A stretch of DNA of 17,736 nt, from assembly GCA_964486145.1 (NCBI GenBank), contig CAZAMT010000053.1:1-17736 (forward strand), given 5' to 3'. The position numbers and the translations under genes were made by a program. The DNA comes from CAZAMT01 sp964486145 (lineage in GTDB: Bacteria; Bacteroidota; Bacteroidia; Bacteroidales; JAAAOM01). This document shows positions 1 to 6,765 of the stretch, piece by piece; position 1 is the first letter of the stretch, and each line of letters opens with the position of its first letter. Under the pieces are notes generated by a model. That model made no database searches and had not been told where the DNA came from. It saw nothing but the letters and a program-made list of their open reading frames with translations.

Positions 1-146
1 TTTAGGGGTAAGGTGGCTTTTTAGACCGGACTCATCCATTTTTTAATACATAATAATTATCCCACCCAATATTACTGTTATTTATTTCATTTTCAAACAC
101 TTTTAACGCGTTGACATGAATTGAAAATAAAATGTTAATAATTTTA
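1..146. other. Intergenic region at the window edge, no gene seen
   Basis: AT-rich sequence upstream of the rplM promoter. I see no convincing open reading frame, RNA gene or terminator. It probably separates rplM from whatever lies to the left. Confidence 0.5.
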
Positions 147-175
147 TTGCATTAATGAAAATAGTTGTATTTTTG
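147..175 (+). promoter_or_regulatory. Bacteroidota-type promoter of the rplM operon
   Basis: A perfect -7 box TATTTTTG (consensus TAnnTTTG) lies at 168-175, with a TTG at 147-149, 18 bases upstream, in the -33 position. Transcription should begin just after 180, giving a leader of roughly 45 bases before the GTG start of rplM. The bases after the box, GCAATCCCAA, recur after the putative tRNA-Leu promoter box at 16073-16080. Confidence 0.75.
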
Positions 176-228
176 CAATCCCAAAAATCGGGTAAAAAAG
201 GAACATTAACGAATCTAAAGATAAAAAA

Positions 229-687
229 GTGAATACGTTAAGTTACAAGACGGTATCAGCAAACAGGGAAACAGTAACCAAGGAATGGATTTTAGTGGAT
301 GCAAAAGATCAGGTTCTTGGTCGGTTGGCATCATTCATTGCAAAATCGTTACGGGGTAAGTATAAAACCAACTTCACACCTCATGTTGATTGTGGAGATA
401 ATGTTATTGTTATCAATGCTGAAAAAGTCAGGATGACTGGAAATAAATGGACAGACAAGAAATACATCAGCCATACAGGTTATCCGGGAGGACAACGAAT
501 AAGATCAGCCGAGGAAGTGCTTGAAAAAAAGCCGATTGATATTATTGAAAAGTCAGTGAAAGGTATGCTGCCCGGAAACAGGCTGGGAAGGGCATTGTTT
601 AAGAATCTCCATGTATACGCCGGATCTGAGCATCCCCATGAAGCACAAAAACCGAAAGAAATTAAATTAAATACCATTAAATTATAG
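229..687 (+). CDS. rplM: 50S ribosomal protein L13
   Basis: Early-assembly protein of the large ribosomal subunit that binds 23S rRNA. The 152-residue product has the L13 hallmarks in order: EWILVDAKDQVLGRLAS near residue 20, LRGKYK, TPHVDCGDNVIVINAEKV, the TGNKW segment, HTGYPGGQR, VKGMLPGNRLGRALFKNL and the C-terminal VYAGSEHPHEAQKP. The start is a GTG at 229; the N-terminus MNTLSYKT matches Bacteroides L13 from memory, which supports it. No Shine-Dalgarno sequence is visible, only an A-rich stretch, as is usual in this phylum. The stop codon directly abuts rpsI, so the two are cotranscribed and probably translationally coupled. Length fits the Bacteroidota family, which is slightly longer than the 142-residue E. 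coli protein. Confidence 0.97.
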   Translation: MNTLSYKTVSANRETVTKEWILVDAKDQVLGRLASFIAKSLRGKYKTNFTPHVDCGDNVIVINAEKVRMTGNKWTDKKYISHTGYPGGQRIRSAEEVLEKKPIDIIEKSVKGMLPGNRLGRALFKNLHVYAGSEHPHEAQKPKEIKLNTIKL

Positions 688-690
688 GTG

Positions 691-1077
691 ATGGAAGTAG
701 TAAATGCACTTGGCCGAAGAAAATCTGCTATTGCACGGATTTATATCAATAGTGGTAAAGGTCAGATTACCATAAATAAAAAAGATTATAAAGATTATTT
801 TCCAGTAAAGCAGTTGCAATATATTGTTGAACAACCGTTGATGTTAACTGATTCCAAGGAAAAATACGATATAAAAGTAAACCTGGTTGGTGGTGGTATC
901 AAAGGACAGGCCGAAGCCCTTCGTCTGGCGATTACGCGTGCCATGGTTTCCATTGACCCGGAACATAAAAATGTATTAAAATCAAATAGTCTTCTCACCA
1001 GGGATTCACGTGTTGTAGAACGTAAAAAACCAGGTCGCCCAAAAGCACGTAAACGTTTCCAGTTTAGTAAACGATAG
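691..1077 (+). CDS. rpsI: 30S ribosomal protein S9
   Basis: Small-subunit head protein whose C-terminal tail reaches toward the P-site tRNA. The 128-residue product begins MEVVNALGRRKSAIARIY and shows the S9 core GKGQITINK, YFP, the KYDIKVNLVGGGIKGQAEALRLAI segment and LLTRDSRVVERKKPGRPKARKR, ending in the conserved FQFSKR. A GTG at 688 directly precedes the ATG at 691; the ATG is preferred because the family starts MEVVNALGRRK. It follows the rplM stop codon with only three bases between, the standard L13-S9 pair. Confidence 0.97.
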   Translation: MEVVNALGRRKSAIARIYINSGKGQITINKKDYKDYFPVKQLQYIVEQPLMLTDSKEKYDIKVNLVGGGIKGQAEALRLAITRAMVSIDPEHKNVLKSNSLLTRDSRVVERKKPGRPKARKRFQFSKR

Positions 1078-1103
1078 TACCTTTGAAGATTGTTTAGTAT
1101 CTA

Positions 1104-1143
1104 AATCAATATGACGTCCTTTCGCAGGAGCTACCTATTGATT
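1104..1143 (+). promoter_or_regulatory. Structured element in the rpsI-rpsB spacer, candidate rpsB leader
   Basis: AATCAATA (1104-1111) is perfectly complementary to TATTGATT (1136-1143). Inside that outer stem a second hairpin forms from TCCT (1117-1120) and AGGA (1126-1129) with loop TTCGC. No T-tract follows, so it is not an intrinsic terminator. Its position 35 bases before the rpsB ATG suggests an mRNA leader, perhaps a site for S2 autoregulation, which is known for rpsB-tsf in gammaproteobacteria. The function here is inference. Confidence 0.4.
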
Positions 1144-1177
1144 GATAAAACGAATGTAAACAATTAAAATTTTAAAC

Positions 1178-2170
1178 ATGCCAGTAACAGAATTTCAGGA
1201 ATTGTTAGATGCAGGTGTACATTTTGGTCACCTAAAAAGAAAGTGGAATCCAAATATGGCCCCATATATTTTTATGGAGCGCAATGGAATTCATATCATT
1301 GACTTGCAAAAAACCTCAGTGAAGCTTGAGGAAGCTTGCAATGCCTTGAAACAAATTTCCAAATCGGGAAGGAAAATACTTTTTGTTGCCACTAAAAAAC
1401 AGGCAAAAGATCTTGTTGGTGAACGCGTACAAAAAACCGGAATGCCCTATGTCACTGAACGTTGGCCGGGAGGAATGCTTACAAACTTCCCAACCATCCG
1501 AAAGGCCATAAAAAAGATGGTTTCCATCGACAAAATGGCTACAGACGGCACATTCGACAATATGTCAAAACGGGAAAGATTACAGGTAACCCGTCAGCGT
1601 GCAAAACTTGAAAAAAACCTTGGAAGTATTTCGGATCTCACCAGGTTGCCTGCAGCCTTATTTATTGTTGATGTCGCAAAAGAATACATCGCGGTTCGTG
1701 AAGCAAGGCGACTAAACATACCGGTATTTGCAATGGTCGATACAAATTCAAATCCGGATGATATTGATTTCCCCATTCCTGCGAACGATGATGCTTCAAA
1801 ATCCATTGCTCTCATTATTGATAAAGTAGCTGCTGCCATTGAAGAGGGATTGAATGAAAGAAAGATGGAAAAAGATAAAGAAGGTCCATCAAAAGAGAAA
1901 GAACCTAAACAAAAAGGGGTAAGAAAAGTTCGTTCCAAAACCAGGAACAGCGATGCAAGGCCCACGGATAAAGAACCGGCAAAAGCAAAAGCCAAAGAAC
2001 AACCGGAAGAACCGGTAAGCCCATCGCCAAAAAAAGAACCGGCAACCATGAAAGCCTCAAAAGAGCAAATTAAGGAAGAAAAGAAAGATATTGAAGTTGA
2101 AGAGAAAAACGCAGATGAGGCAAAAGCAGAAGAAAAGCAAAGCAAAGGTTCCAATCCTGTTAACGAATAA
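1178..2170 (+). CDS. rpsB: 30S ribosomal protein S2 with long charged C-terminal tail
   Basis: Small-subunit protein of the head-body junction. Residues 1-228 form the S2 fold, with the hallmarks LLDAGVHFGHLKRKWNPNMAPYI, NGIHIIDLQKT, GRKILFVATKKQAKD, RWPGGMLTNFPTI, RLPAALFIVDVAKEYIAVREA, the IPVFAMVDTNSNPDDIDFPIPANDDASKSI block and AAAIEEG. Residues from about 229 to 330 are a low-complexity tail rich in Lys, Glu, Pro and Ala, absent from the roughly 240-residue E. coli protein. The reading frame is intact through the tail and the stop lies 22 bases before tsf, so the extension looks genuine rather than a frameshift. The gene is separated from rpsI by 100 bases holding a hairpin element and may have its own control. 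Confidence 0.96.
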   Translation: MPVTEFQELLDAGVHFGHLKRKWNPNMAPYIFMERNGIHIIDLQKTSVKLEEACNALKQISKSGRKILFVATKKQAKDLVGERVQKTGMPYVTERWPGGMLTNFPTIRKAIKKMVSIDKMATDGTFDNMSKRERLQVTRQRAKLEKNLGSISDLTRLPAALFIVDVAKEYIAVREARRLNIPVFAMVDTNSNPDDIDFPIPANDDASKSIALIIDKVAAAIEEGLNERKMEKDKEGPSKEKEPKQKGVRKVRSKTRNSDARPTDKEPAKAKAKEQPEEPVSPSPKKEPATMKASKEQIKEEKKDIEVEEKNADEAKAEEKQSKGSNPVNE

Positions 2171-2192
2171 TAATTAAAAAATTCTAAATATT

Positions 2193-3023
2193 ATGGCTCA
2201 AATAAGCGCGTCAGATGTTAGCAAATTAAGAAAAACCACTGGTGCCGGCATGATGGATTGCAAGAATGCTCTTCAGGATGCCGACGGCGATTTTGATAAA
2301 GCAATTGAAATAATCAGGAAAAAAGGACAGGCAGTAGCAAACAAACGGGCAGACAGGGAAGCAACAGAAGGTGTTGTTCTCGCACAAACGAATAGTGATA
2401 ACACCTTTGGAGCTTTGATCGTATTGAATTGTGAAACTGATTTTGTTGCTAAAAATGAAAACTTTGTTTCATTTGCAAATTCCATCCTTGAGTTAGCGAT
2501 TAACAACAAACCTGAGGATCTGAAAGGATTATTAAGCCTTTCATTGAATGAAAAAATTGTAGCCGATGTGATAACCGAACAAGTAGGAATTATCGGTGAA
2601 AAACTGGAGTTGTCAGCATATGAAAAGGTGGATGCGCAAGAGGTCATTACATACATTCATCCCGGAAACAAACTGGCAACCATTGTTGGATTTAATAAAA
2701 CGGTACCTGACAACCAGGTGGCCAAAGACATTGCTATGCAAGTAGCTGCAATGAACCCGGTAGCTGTTGATAAAAATGATGTTCCTGAAAATATTATCGA
2801 AAAAGAAAAAGAAATTGGAAGAGACCAGGCACGTCAGGAAGGTAAACCGGATAATATCATTGAAAAAATAGCCGAAGGAAAATTAAACAAGTTTTTCAAG
2901 GATAGTACACTTTTAAATCAGGAGTTTATTAAAGAAAGTAAAGTTACCGTAGCACAATATTTAAATAACGTAGATAAAGAATTAAAGGTAACAGAATTTA
3001 AAAGATACAGTCTTTCAGACTAA
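2193..3023 (+). CDS. tsf: Translation elongation factor Ts
   Basis: Guanine-nucleotide exchange factor that recycles EF-Tu. The 276-residue product has the N-terminal UBA-like domain (VSKLRKTTGAGMMDCKNAL, residues 9-27, then the DADGDFDKAIEIIRKKG helix), the EF-Ts signature NCETDFVAKNENF near residue 79, and core dimerisation subdomains ending with VAQYL. It lies 22 bases after rpsB, the near-universal rpsB-tsf pair. A strong intrinsic terminator 28 bases after the stop closes the unit. Length is normal for the family. Confidence 0.97.
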   Translation: MAQISASDVSKLRKTTGAGMMDCKNALQDADGDFDKAIEIIRKKGQAVANKRADREATEGVVLAQTNSDNTFGALIVLNCETDFVAKNENFVSFANSILELAINNKPEDLKGLLSLSLNEKIVADVITEQVGIIGEKLELSAYEKVDAQEVITYIHPGNKLATIVGFNKTVPDNQVAKDIAMQVAAMNPVAVDKNDVPENIIEKEKEIGRDQARQEGKPDNIIEKIAEGKLNKFFKDSTLLNQEFIKESKVTVAQYLNNVDKELKVTEFKRYSLSD

Positions 3024-3050
3024 TACAAAAAATTTATTGATAATAAAATT

Positions 3051-3083
3051 AAAGAGGGTCATGTTTGAACCCTCTTTTTTATT
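3051..3083 (+). terminator. Intrinsic terminator after tsf
   Basis: AAAGAGGGT (3051-3059) pairs with ACCCTCTTT (3069-3077) over a 9-base loop and runs into a T-rich tract. It ends the rplM-rpsI-rpsB-tsf transcript. Confidence 0.85.
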
Positions 3084-3092
3084 TTAAAAGAT

Positions 3093-3100
3093 TAGTTTTG
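3093..3100 (+). promoter_or_regulatory. Candidate -7 box of the pyrH promoter
   Basis: TAGTTTTG is a perfect TAnnTTTG match 31 bases before the pyrH ATG. The nearest upstream TTG (3065-3067) is 25 bases away, longer than ideal and inside the tsf terminator loop, so the -33 element is doubtful. Confidence 0.45.
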
Positions 3101-3131
3101 ATATAAAATAATCTTCAAATAATTATTGTAA

Positions 3132-3839
3132 ATGAAATATAAACGCGTATTACTAAAACTTAGTGGCGAAGCGCTTATGGGGAAACAATCCTACGGGATT
3201 GACTCTGTTCGGCTAAATGAGTACGTTAGTCAAGTGATGGAAATGATAAATATGGGTGCAGAGGTTGGAGTTGTTATCGGAGGAGGCAATATTTTCAGGG
3301 GCATTTCAGGAGAAAAATCAGGGATCAGCAGGGTGAAAGGCGATTACATGGGAATGCTCGCAACGGTAATAAACGGCCTCGCCATTCAGTCGGCTTATGA
3401 AAAAATGGGAGGTAAGGCAAGAGTTTTTACAGCCATCGGGATGGAACCTGTTGGAGAAAGATATAGCAAGGAAAGAACCATGCATGCCCTGCAATCCAAA
3501 GAACTTGCAATATTTACATTTGGTACAGGAAATCCTTATTTCACAACCGATACTGCCGCATCGCTTCGTGGCATTGAAATGGAAGCTGATGTCGTTCTTA
3601 AGGGAACAAGGGTTGATGGAGTTTATTCCGCTGATCCTGAAAAAGACCCCGGTGCCACCCGCTTTGATAAGCTTTCTTATGATGAAGTTCTGACTAAAGG
3701 ACTGAAAGTGATGGACATAACCGCATTTGTCATGTGTAAGGAAAACAACATGCCCATCATTGTTTTTGATATGAATAAAAAAGGAAATTTAAAAAAGGTA
3801 TTAAACGGCGAAAATATTGGAACAGTAATAAAAAAATAA
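3132..3839 (+). CDS. pyrH: UMP kinase (uridylate kinase)
   Basis: Cytosolic ATP-dependent phosphorylation of UMP to UDP in pyrimidine nucleotide synthesis; bacterial enzymes are hexamers of the amino-acid-kinase fold. The 235-residue product shows KRVLLKLSGEALMG at the N-terminus, the GGGNIFRG glycine loop near residue 56, the DYMGMLATVINGLAIQ segment, GTGNPYFTTDTAASLR, the ADVVLKGTRVDGVYSADPEK nucleotide-binding loop and MDITAFVMCKENNMPIIVFDM. The gene begins 108 bases after tsf, past a terminator, so it probably has its own promoter. It sits next to frr, a common bacterial arrangement. Length is typical. Confidence 0.97.
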   Translation: MKYKRVLLKLSGEALMGKQSYGIDSVRLNEYVSQVMEMINMGAEVGVVIGGGNIFRGISGEKSGISRVKGDYMGMLATVINGLAIQSAYEKMGGKARVFTAIGMEPVGERYSKERTMHALQSKELAIFTFGTGNPYFTTDTAASLRGIEMEADVVLKGTRVDGVYSADPEKDPGATRFDKLSYDEVLTKGLKVMDITAFVMCKENNMPIIVFDMNKKGNLKKVLNGENIGTVIKK

Positions 3840-3911
3840 ACGATTTGCATAATGGGTTAGAAACCAAAATATGTCTTTCCGGTGTTAAAAGATATATTTC
3901 TCGATGAAAAG

Positions 3912-3943
3912 TTGGCAGTTTTAATAAAAATTAAATATATTAG
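3912..3943 (+). promoter_or_regulatory. Possible frr promoter
   Basis: TATATTAG (3936-3943) differs from TAnnTTTG by one base, with TTG at 3912-3914, 21 bases upstream. The 135-base gap between pyrH and frr leaves room for a separate promoter. This is a weak motif match in AT-rich DNA. Confidence 0.35.
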
Positions 3944-3974
3944 CGTGGTTCTAAATTGATGTAATCGCCCTTTT

Positions 3975-4538
3975 ATGGAAGAAGAAGTTCAATTATATAT
4001 TGACGACACAAGGGAAAAAATGGAAAAAGCCATATCCCATCTTGAGAGTGAACTCTTAAAAATCAGGGCTGGCAAAGCAAATCCTCATATACTGGATGGA
4101 ATTCATGTTGACTATTATGGAGTCAATACTCCTTTAAATCAAGTGTCAAACATCAGTACACCAGATGCAAAAACCATTGCAATACAACCCTGGGAAAAAG
4201 CTATGATTGATCCCATTGAAAAAGCTATATTACAAGCCAATATCGGAATCACACCCATTAACAACGGAGAACTTATCCGTTTAAACATTCCACCACTGAC
4301 AGAGGAAAGAAGAAAAGAACTCGTGAAGCAGGTAAAGTCAATGGGTGAAAATACAAAAGTAAGTATTCGCACAACCCGTCGTGAAGGGAATGATGAAATA
4401 AAAAATCTACAAAAGGAAGGACTTGCCGAAGATATGGCCAAGGATGCCGAAGAGGAAATTCAACAGCTAACAAATACGTACTCACAAAAAGTTGACGAAA
4501 TTGTTGATTCCAAGGAGAAAGATATCATGACTATCTAG
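3975..4538 (+). CDS. frr: Ribosome recycling factor
   Basis: Splits the post-termination ribosome together with EF-G. The 187-residue protein is full length. Landmarks are the N-terminal helix around RAGKANPHILDGIHVDYYG (residues 32-50), the PLNQVSNISTPDAKTIAIQPW segment, NIGITPINNGELIRLNIPPLTEERRKELVKQ, and RREGNDEIK in the C-terminal helix. A strong terminator follows 33 bases after the stop, and the next gene is convergent, so frr closes this plus-strand block. Confidence 0.97.
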   Translation: MEEEVQLYIDDTREKMEKAISHLESELLKIRAGKANPHILDGIHVDYYGVNTPLNQVSNISTPDAKTIAIQPWEKAMIDPIEKAILQANIGITPINNGELIRLNIPPLTEERRKELVKQVKSMGENTKVSIRTTRREGNDEIKNLQKEGLAEDMAKDAEEEIQQLTNTYSQKVDEIVDSKEKDIMTI

Positions 4539-4565
4539 TCACTCTGCTAACTACTAACTGGAACC

Positions 4566-4597
4566 AAAGGAGGCAGCCGCATACGGCTGCCTTTTTT
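4566..4597 (+). terminator. Intrinsic terminator after frr
   Basis: AGGCAGCCG (4571-4579) pairs with CGGCTGCCT (4584-4592) around a CATA loop and is followed by a run of seven T. The stem extends outward with A-T and G-T pairs. It lies between convergent genes; in the minus direction the T-tract is poor, so it mainly serves frr. Confidence 0.92.
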
Positions 4598-4599
4598 TA

Positions 4600-5607
4600 T
4601 TACCCAATACAGTTCCTGCATATTTCTATTGACTTATCCTGATTCAAAACTTTCTGACGAAATTCATTAAACCTCCCACTTTTCCACAGATCTTTCAGTT
4701 GATATTGTTTCAAGTTCCCGATAACATGCATCCCTTTTTTGTCATAACAACAAGGCACCATATTTCCTTGATGATCAATCACCGTAGTTGTCCAGATACG
4801 AGAGCAGTTTTTTATTTCATTTTTTAATTCTAAATGTCCATTCTGCCCTGATACTTCATAACGCCGGTATTTGGGATTTGAAGGCAGTAACAAGGTATAG
4901 TTTTCAACATCGTATATCTGTATACTCTTAAATACAAGGGCATCAAACCCTGCTTCTTGTTGCCATTTTCTAACAGCGGGCATCTCATGTTCATTTGCTG
5001 AAGTAACCAAAAACTGAACGGTAATAAACGGCGTTTCTGATTTATATTGCCTTTTCATTGCCACGAGCGTATGAATGTGTTTTTTAACAAGTTCAAGATT
5101 TCCTCCTTTTCGATATGACTCGTATGATGACTGAGACAAACCATCCACTGAAATTATCAAATGATCCAATCCGGATTGGATCAACTGCCTGCACATGTTT
5201 TCATTCAGGTAATGACCGTTAGTGGACATACTTACAAATATACATTTCATCTTTGCGAGGCTTACCATCGCACTAATTTGCTTATTCATCAGCGGCTCCC
5301 CTTGAAAGTAAAGCATCAAATAACATACTGTGCTTGATAATTTATGTATTATCAGCTTAAAATCGTTTAATTCCATCAATGGTTTTTTCGAGTCTGATGA
5401 TTTTTGACCAATAGGACATTCCAGGCACCTCAGGTTACATGTGTTCGAAGGTTCGATGCTCGCGGCATAAGGCAATCCCAATACAATCGGTTTTCTGAAC
5501 AGAAAACTCCAGAATTTACCGACTTGAACCAAACCAATGTTCATCGTTCGTGGCCATGAAAGGCAACGAACAAACCTCGAAAGAAAAAAAAGCTGAAATT
5601 TAAACAA
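4600..5607 (-). CDS. Radical SAM/SPASM domain protein of unknown substrate
   Basis: A radical SAM enzyme of the MoaA/PqqE/SkfB type. The cluster motif CNLRCLECP (CX3CX2C) lies at residues 57-64 counted from the TTG start and would bind the SAM-coordinating [4Fe-4S]. QGEPLMN and SMSTNGHYLNE fit the following barrel strands, and ISVDGLSQSSYESYRKGG is a common segment in this group. The C-terminal SPASM region has an isolated Cys, a VPCCYD pair and a terminal CRNC, suited to an auxiliary cluster. The start is uncertain: TTG at 5607 gives 335 residues, while ATG at 5544 gives 314; an in-frame stop just upstream excludes anything longer. The gene follows the OmpA-family lipoprotein gene by 17 bases on the same strand and probably shares its transcript. 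No peptide precursor gene is visible, so the substrate cannot be named. Confidence 0.85.
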   Translation of the reverse strand: MFKFQLFFLSRFVRCLSWPRTMNIGLVQVGKFWSFLFRKPIVLGLPYAASIEPSNTCNLRCLECPIGQKSSDSKKPLMELNDFKLIIHKLSSTVCYLMLYFQGEPLMNKQISAMVSLAKMKCIFVSMSTNGHYLNENMCRQLIQSGLDHLIISVDGLSQSSYESYRKGGNLELVKKHIHTLVAMKRQYKSETPFITVQFLVTSANEHEMPAVRKWQQEAGFDALVFKSIQIYDVENYTLLLPSNPKYRRYEVSGQNGHLELKNEIKNCSRIWTTTVIDHQGNMVPCCYDKKGMHVIGNLKQYQLKDLWKSGRFNEFRQKVLNQDKSIEICRNCIG

Positions 5608-5624
5608 GACAGGTCATTTACATA

Positions 5625-6653
5625 TTAATTTGTTTCCAGGATTTGGAATAATTCATCTAATTTCGGTGTCAGAATAATTTCTGTTCTCCTGTTCATTTGT
5701 CTTGCCTCAGACGTTTTTGCCGGGTTAACTGGCATATGCTCACCTCTGCCGGCAGCTATTAATCGCCTGGGGTCCATTGAACTTTCTTCAAGCAATATCC
5801 GAACAATGGCAGTGGCGCGCAGGGTACTCAAATCCCAGTTATCTTTAAATGTACTCCCCTGCCTCACCGGCACGTCATCGGTGTGTCCTTCAATCATAAC
5901 ATTGATGTCGTTGTTTTGCTCAAGTACATCAGCCAGTCTTGTTAACGCCTGTCTTCCTTTTGGATCAACCTGTGTGCTTCCGGTACCAAACAATAATTCC
6001 TCATCCAGTGAAACATATACTTTCCCGTTCTTCAAAGAAACCTTCAACCCTTCGTTCTCAAATCCCAGCAATGCCTGGGACACTTTGTCACGCAAAGCAT
6101 TTACCGCCGAATCCTTTCTTTGAAGAATATTTTCCAGCTCAACAAGTTTGGCGTTTCGCTGCTCCAGTTCCCTTTGTAACTGTTGTAAATTCTTTTGCTT
6201 TTTCTCAACTTCATCTTCGAGAATCAACAGTGCATCTTCTTTTTCCTGAAGGGTAGCCTGGGTGGTCTGTAATTCGCGAAGGAGCTTCCTTGTTTCTTCC
6301 GCATTGCCTCTTCGCAATGTTTCCAATGAAAATTCAAGGTCTTTGTACTGCTGCTCCATCCGGGAAAGTTGTCTGTTCAGTTTCTTAATTTCGGCAGCTT
6401 TTTGCAAACTGTCGTTCATTAACTCTTCCAACTGCTCTTCCATAACCGCAAGTTTGGAGGCATACTCATTATTCGCAACAGTAAGTTCTTCGTTTTGAGC
6501 AAGTAATTCCTCCTTTTTCATTTCACACGCCATCTTTTCAGATTGCAGTTCTTTGAATTGCTTACTTGAAACGCAACCTGTAAAGAAAATATACCCAATG
6601 AAAATTGTGGTTATAATCAATTTATTATTCATTTTTGAAACCTTTGAATTCAT
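5625..6653 (-). CDS. OmpA-family lipoprotein with long coiled-coil stalk
   Basis: Predicted outer-membrane lipoprotein that anchors to peptidoglycan. An N-terminal hydrophobic stretch ends in the lipobox FFTGC with the acylated Cys at residue 27. Residues about 33-195 are a charged heptad-rich coiled coil. Residues about 205-335 form an OmpA/MotB C-terminal domain, with FGTGSTQVDPKGRQAL, the IEGHTDDVPV strand-loop near 244 and NWDLSTLRATAIVRIL near 262, the usual peptidoglycan-binding motif. A second start (ATG at 6632) would begin MNNKLII and also give a good signal peptide. A perfect -7 box lies 26 bases upstream. A role in envelope integrity is inference from the architecture; such proteins are common in Bacteroidota and are not tied to one pathway. 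Confidence 0.88.
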   Translation of the reverse strand: MNSKVSKMNNKLIITTIFIGYIFFTGCVSSKQFKELQSEKMACEMKKEELLAQNEELTVANNEYASKLAVMEEQLEELMNDSLQKAAEIKKLNRQLSRMEQQYKDLEFSLETLRRGNAEETRKLLRELQTTQATLQEKEDALLILEDEVEKKQKNLQQLQRELEQRNAKLVELENILQRKDSAVNALRDKVSQALLGFENEGLKVSLKNGKVYVSLDEELLFGTGSTQVDPKGRQALTRLADVLEQNNDINVMIEGHTDDVPVRQGSTFKDNWDLSTLRATAIVRILLEESSMDPRRLIAAGRGEHMPVNPAKTSEARQMNRRTEIILTPKLDELFQILETN

Positions 6654-6678
6654 TTATCTACGATTTTTGAAAGTTTAA

Positions 6679-6686
6679 CAAATATA
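6679..6686 (-). promoter_or_regulatory. -7 box of the OmpA-lipoprotein promoter
   Basis: On the minus strand this reads TATATTTG, a perfect TAnnTTTG, 26 bases before the ATG at 6653. No good TTG is seen at the -33 distance, so this rests on the -7 box alone. Confidence 0.5.
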
Positions 6687-6711
6687 GACATTTACCCAAG
6701 GAAAATATGGG

Positions 6712-6741
6712 TTGACAGGTTATAAATATTTACTACCTTTG
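6712..6741 (+). promoter_or_regulatory. dxs promoter
   Basis: TTG at 6712-6714 and TACCTTTG at 6734-6741 (perfect TAnnTTTG) are 19 bases apart, an ideal Bacteroidota promoter. The TTG also begins an in-frame extension of dxs, but here it serves as the -33 element. Transcription should start a few bases after 6741, giving a leader of about 20 bases to the ATG at 6766. Confidence 0.75.
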
Positions 6742-6765
6742 TTTACATTGTCAAAACTATTTTCG

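Noticed and set aside
1594..2154. Long minus-strand open frame opposite rpsB
   Set aside because: It is a shadow of the Lys/Glu-rich S2 frame; its Ser/Phe-rich translation is typical of an antisense artefact.
3397..3693. Alternative-frame open reading inside pyrH
   Set aside because: It lies entirely within the well-supported UMP kinase gene in another frame and resembles no protein.
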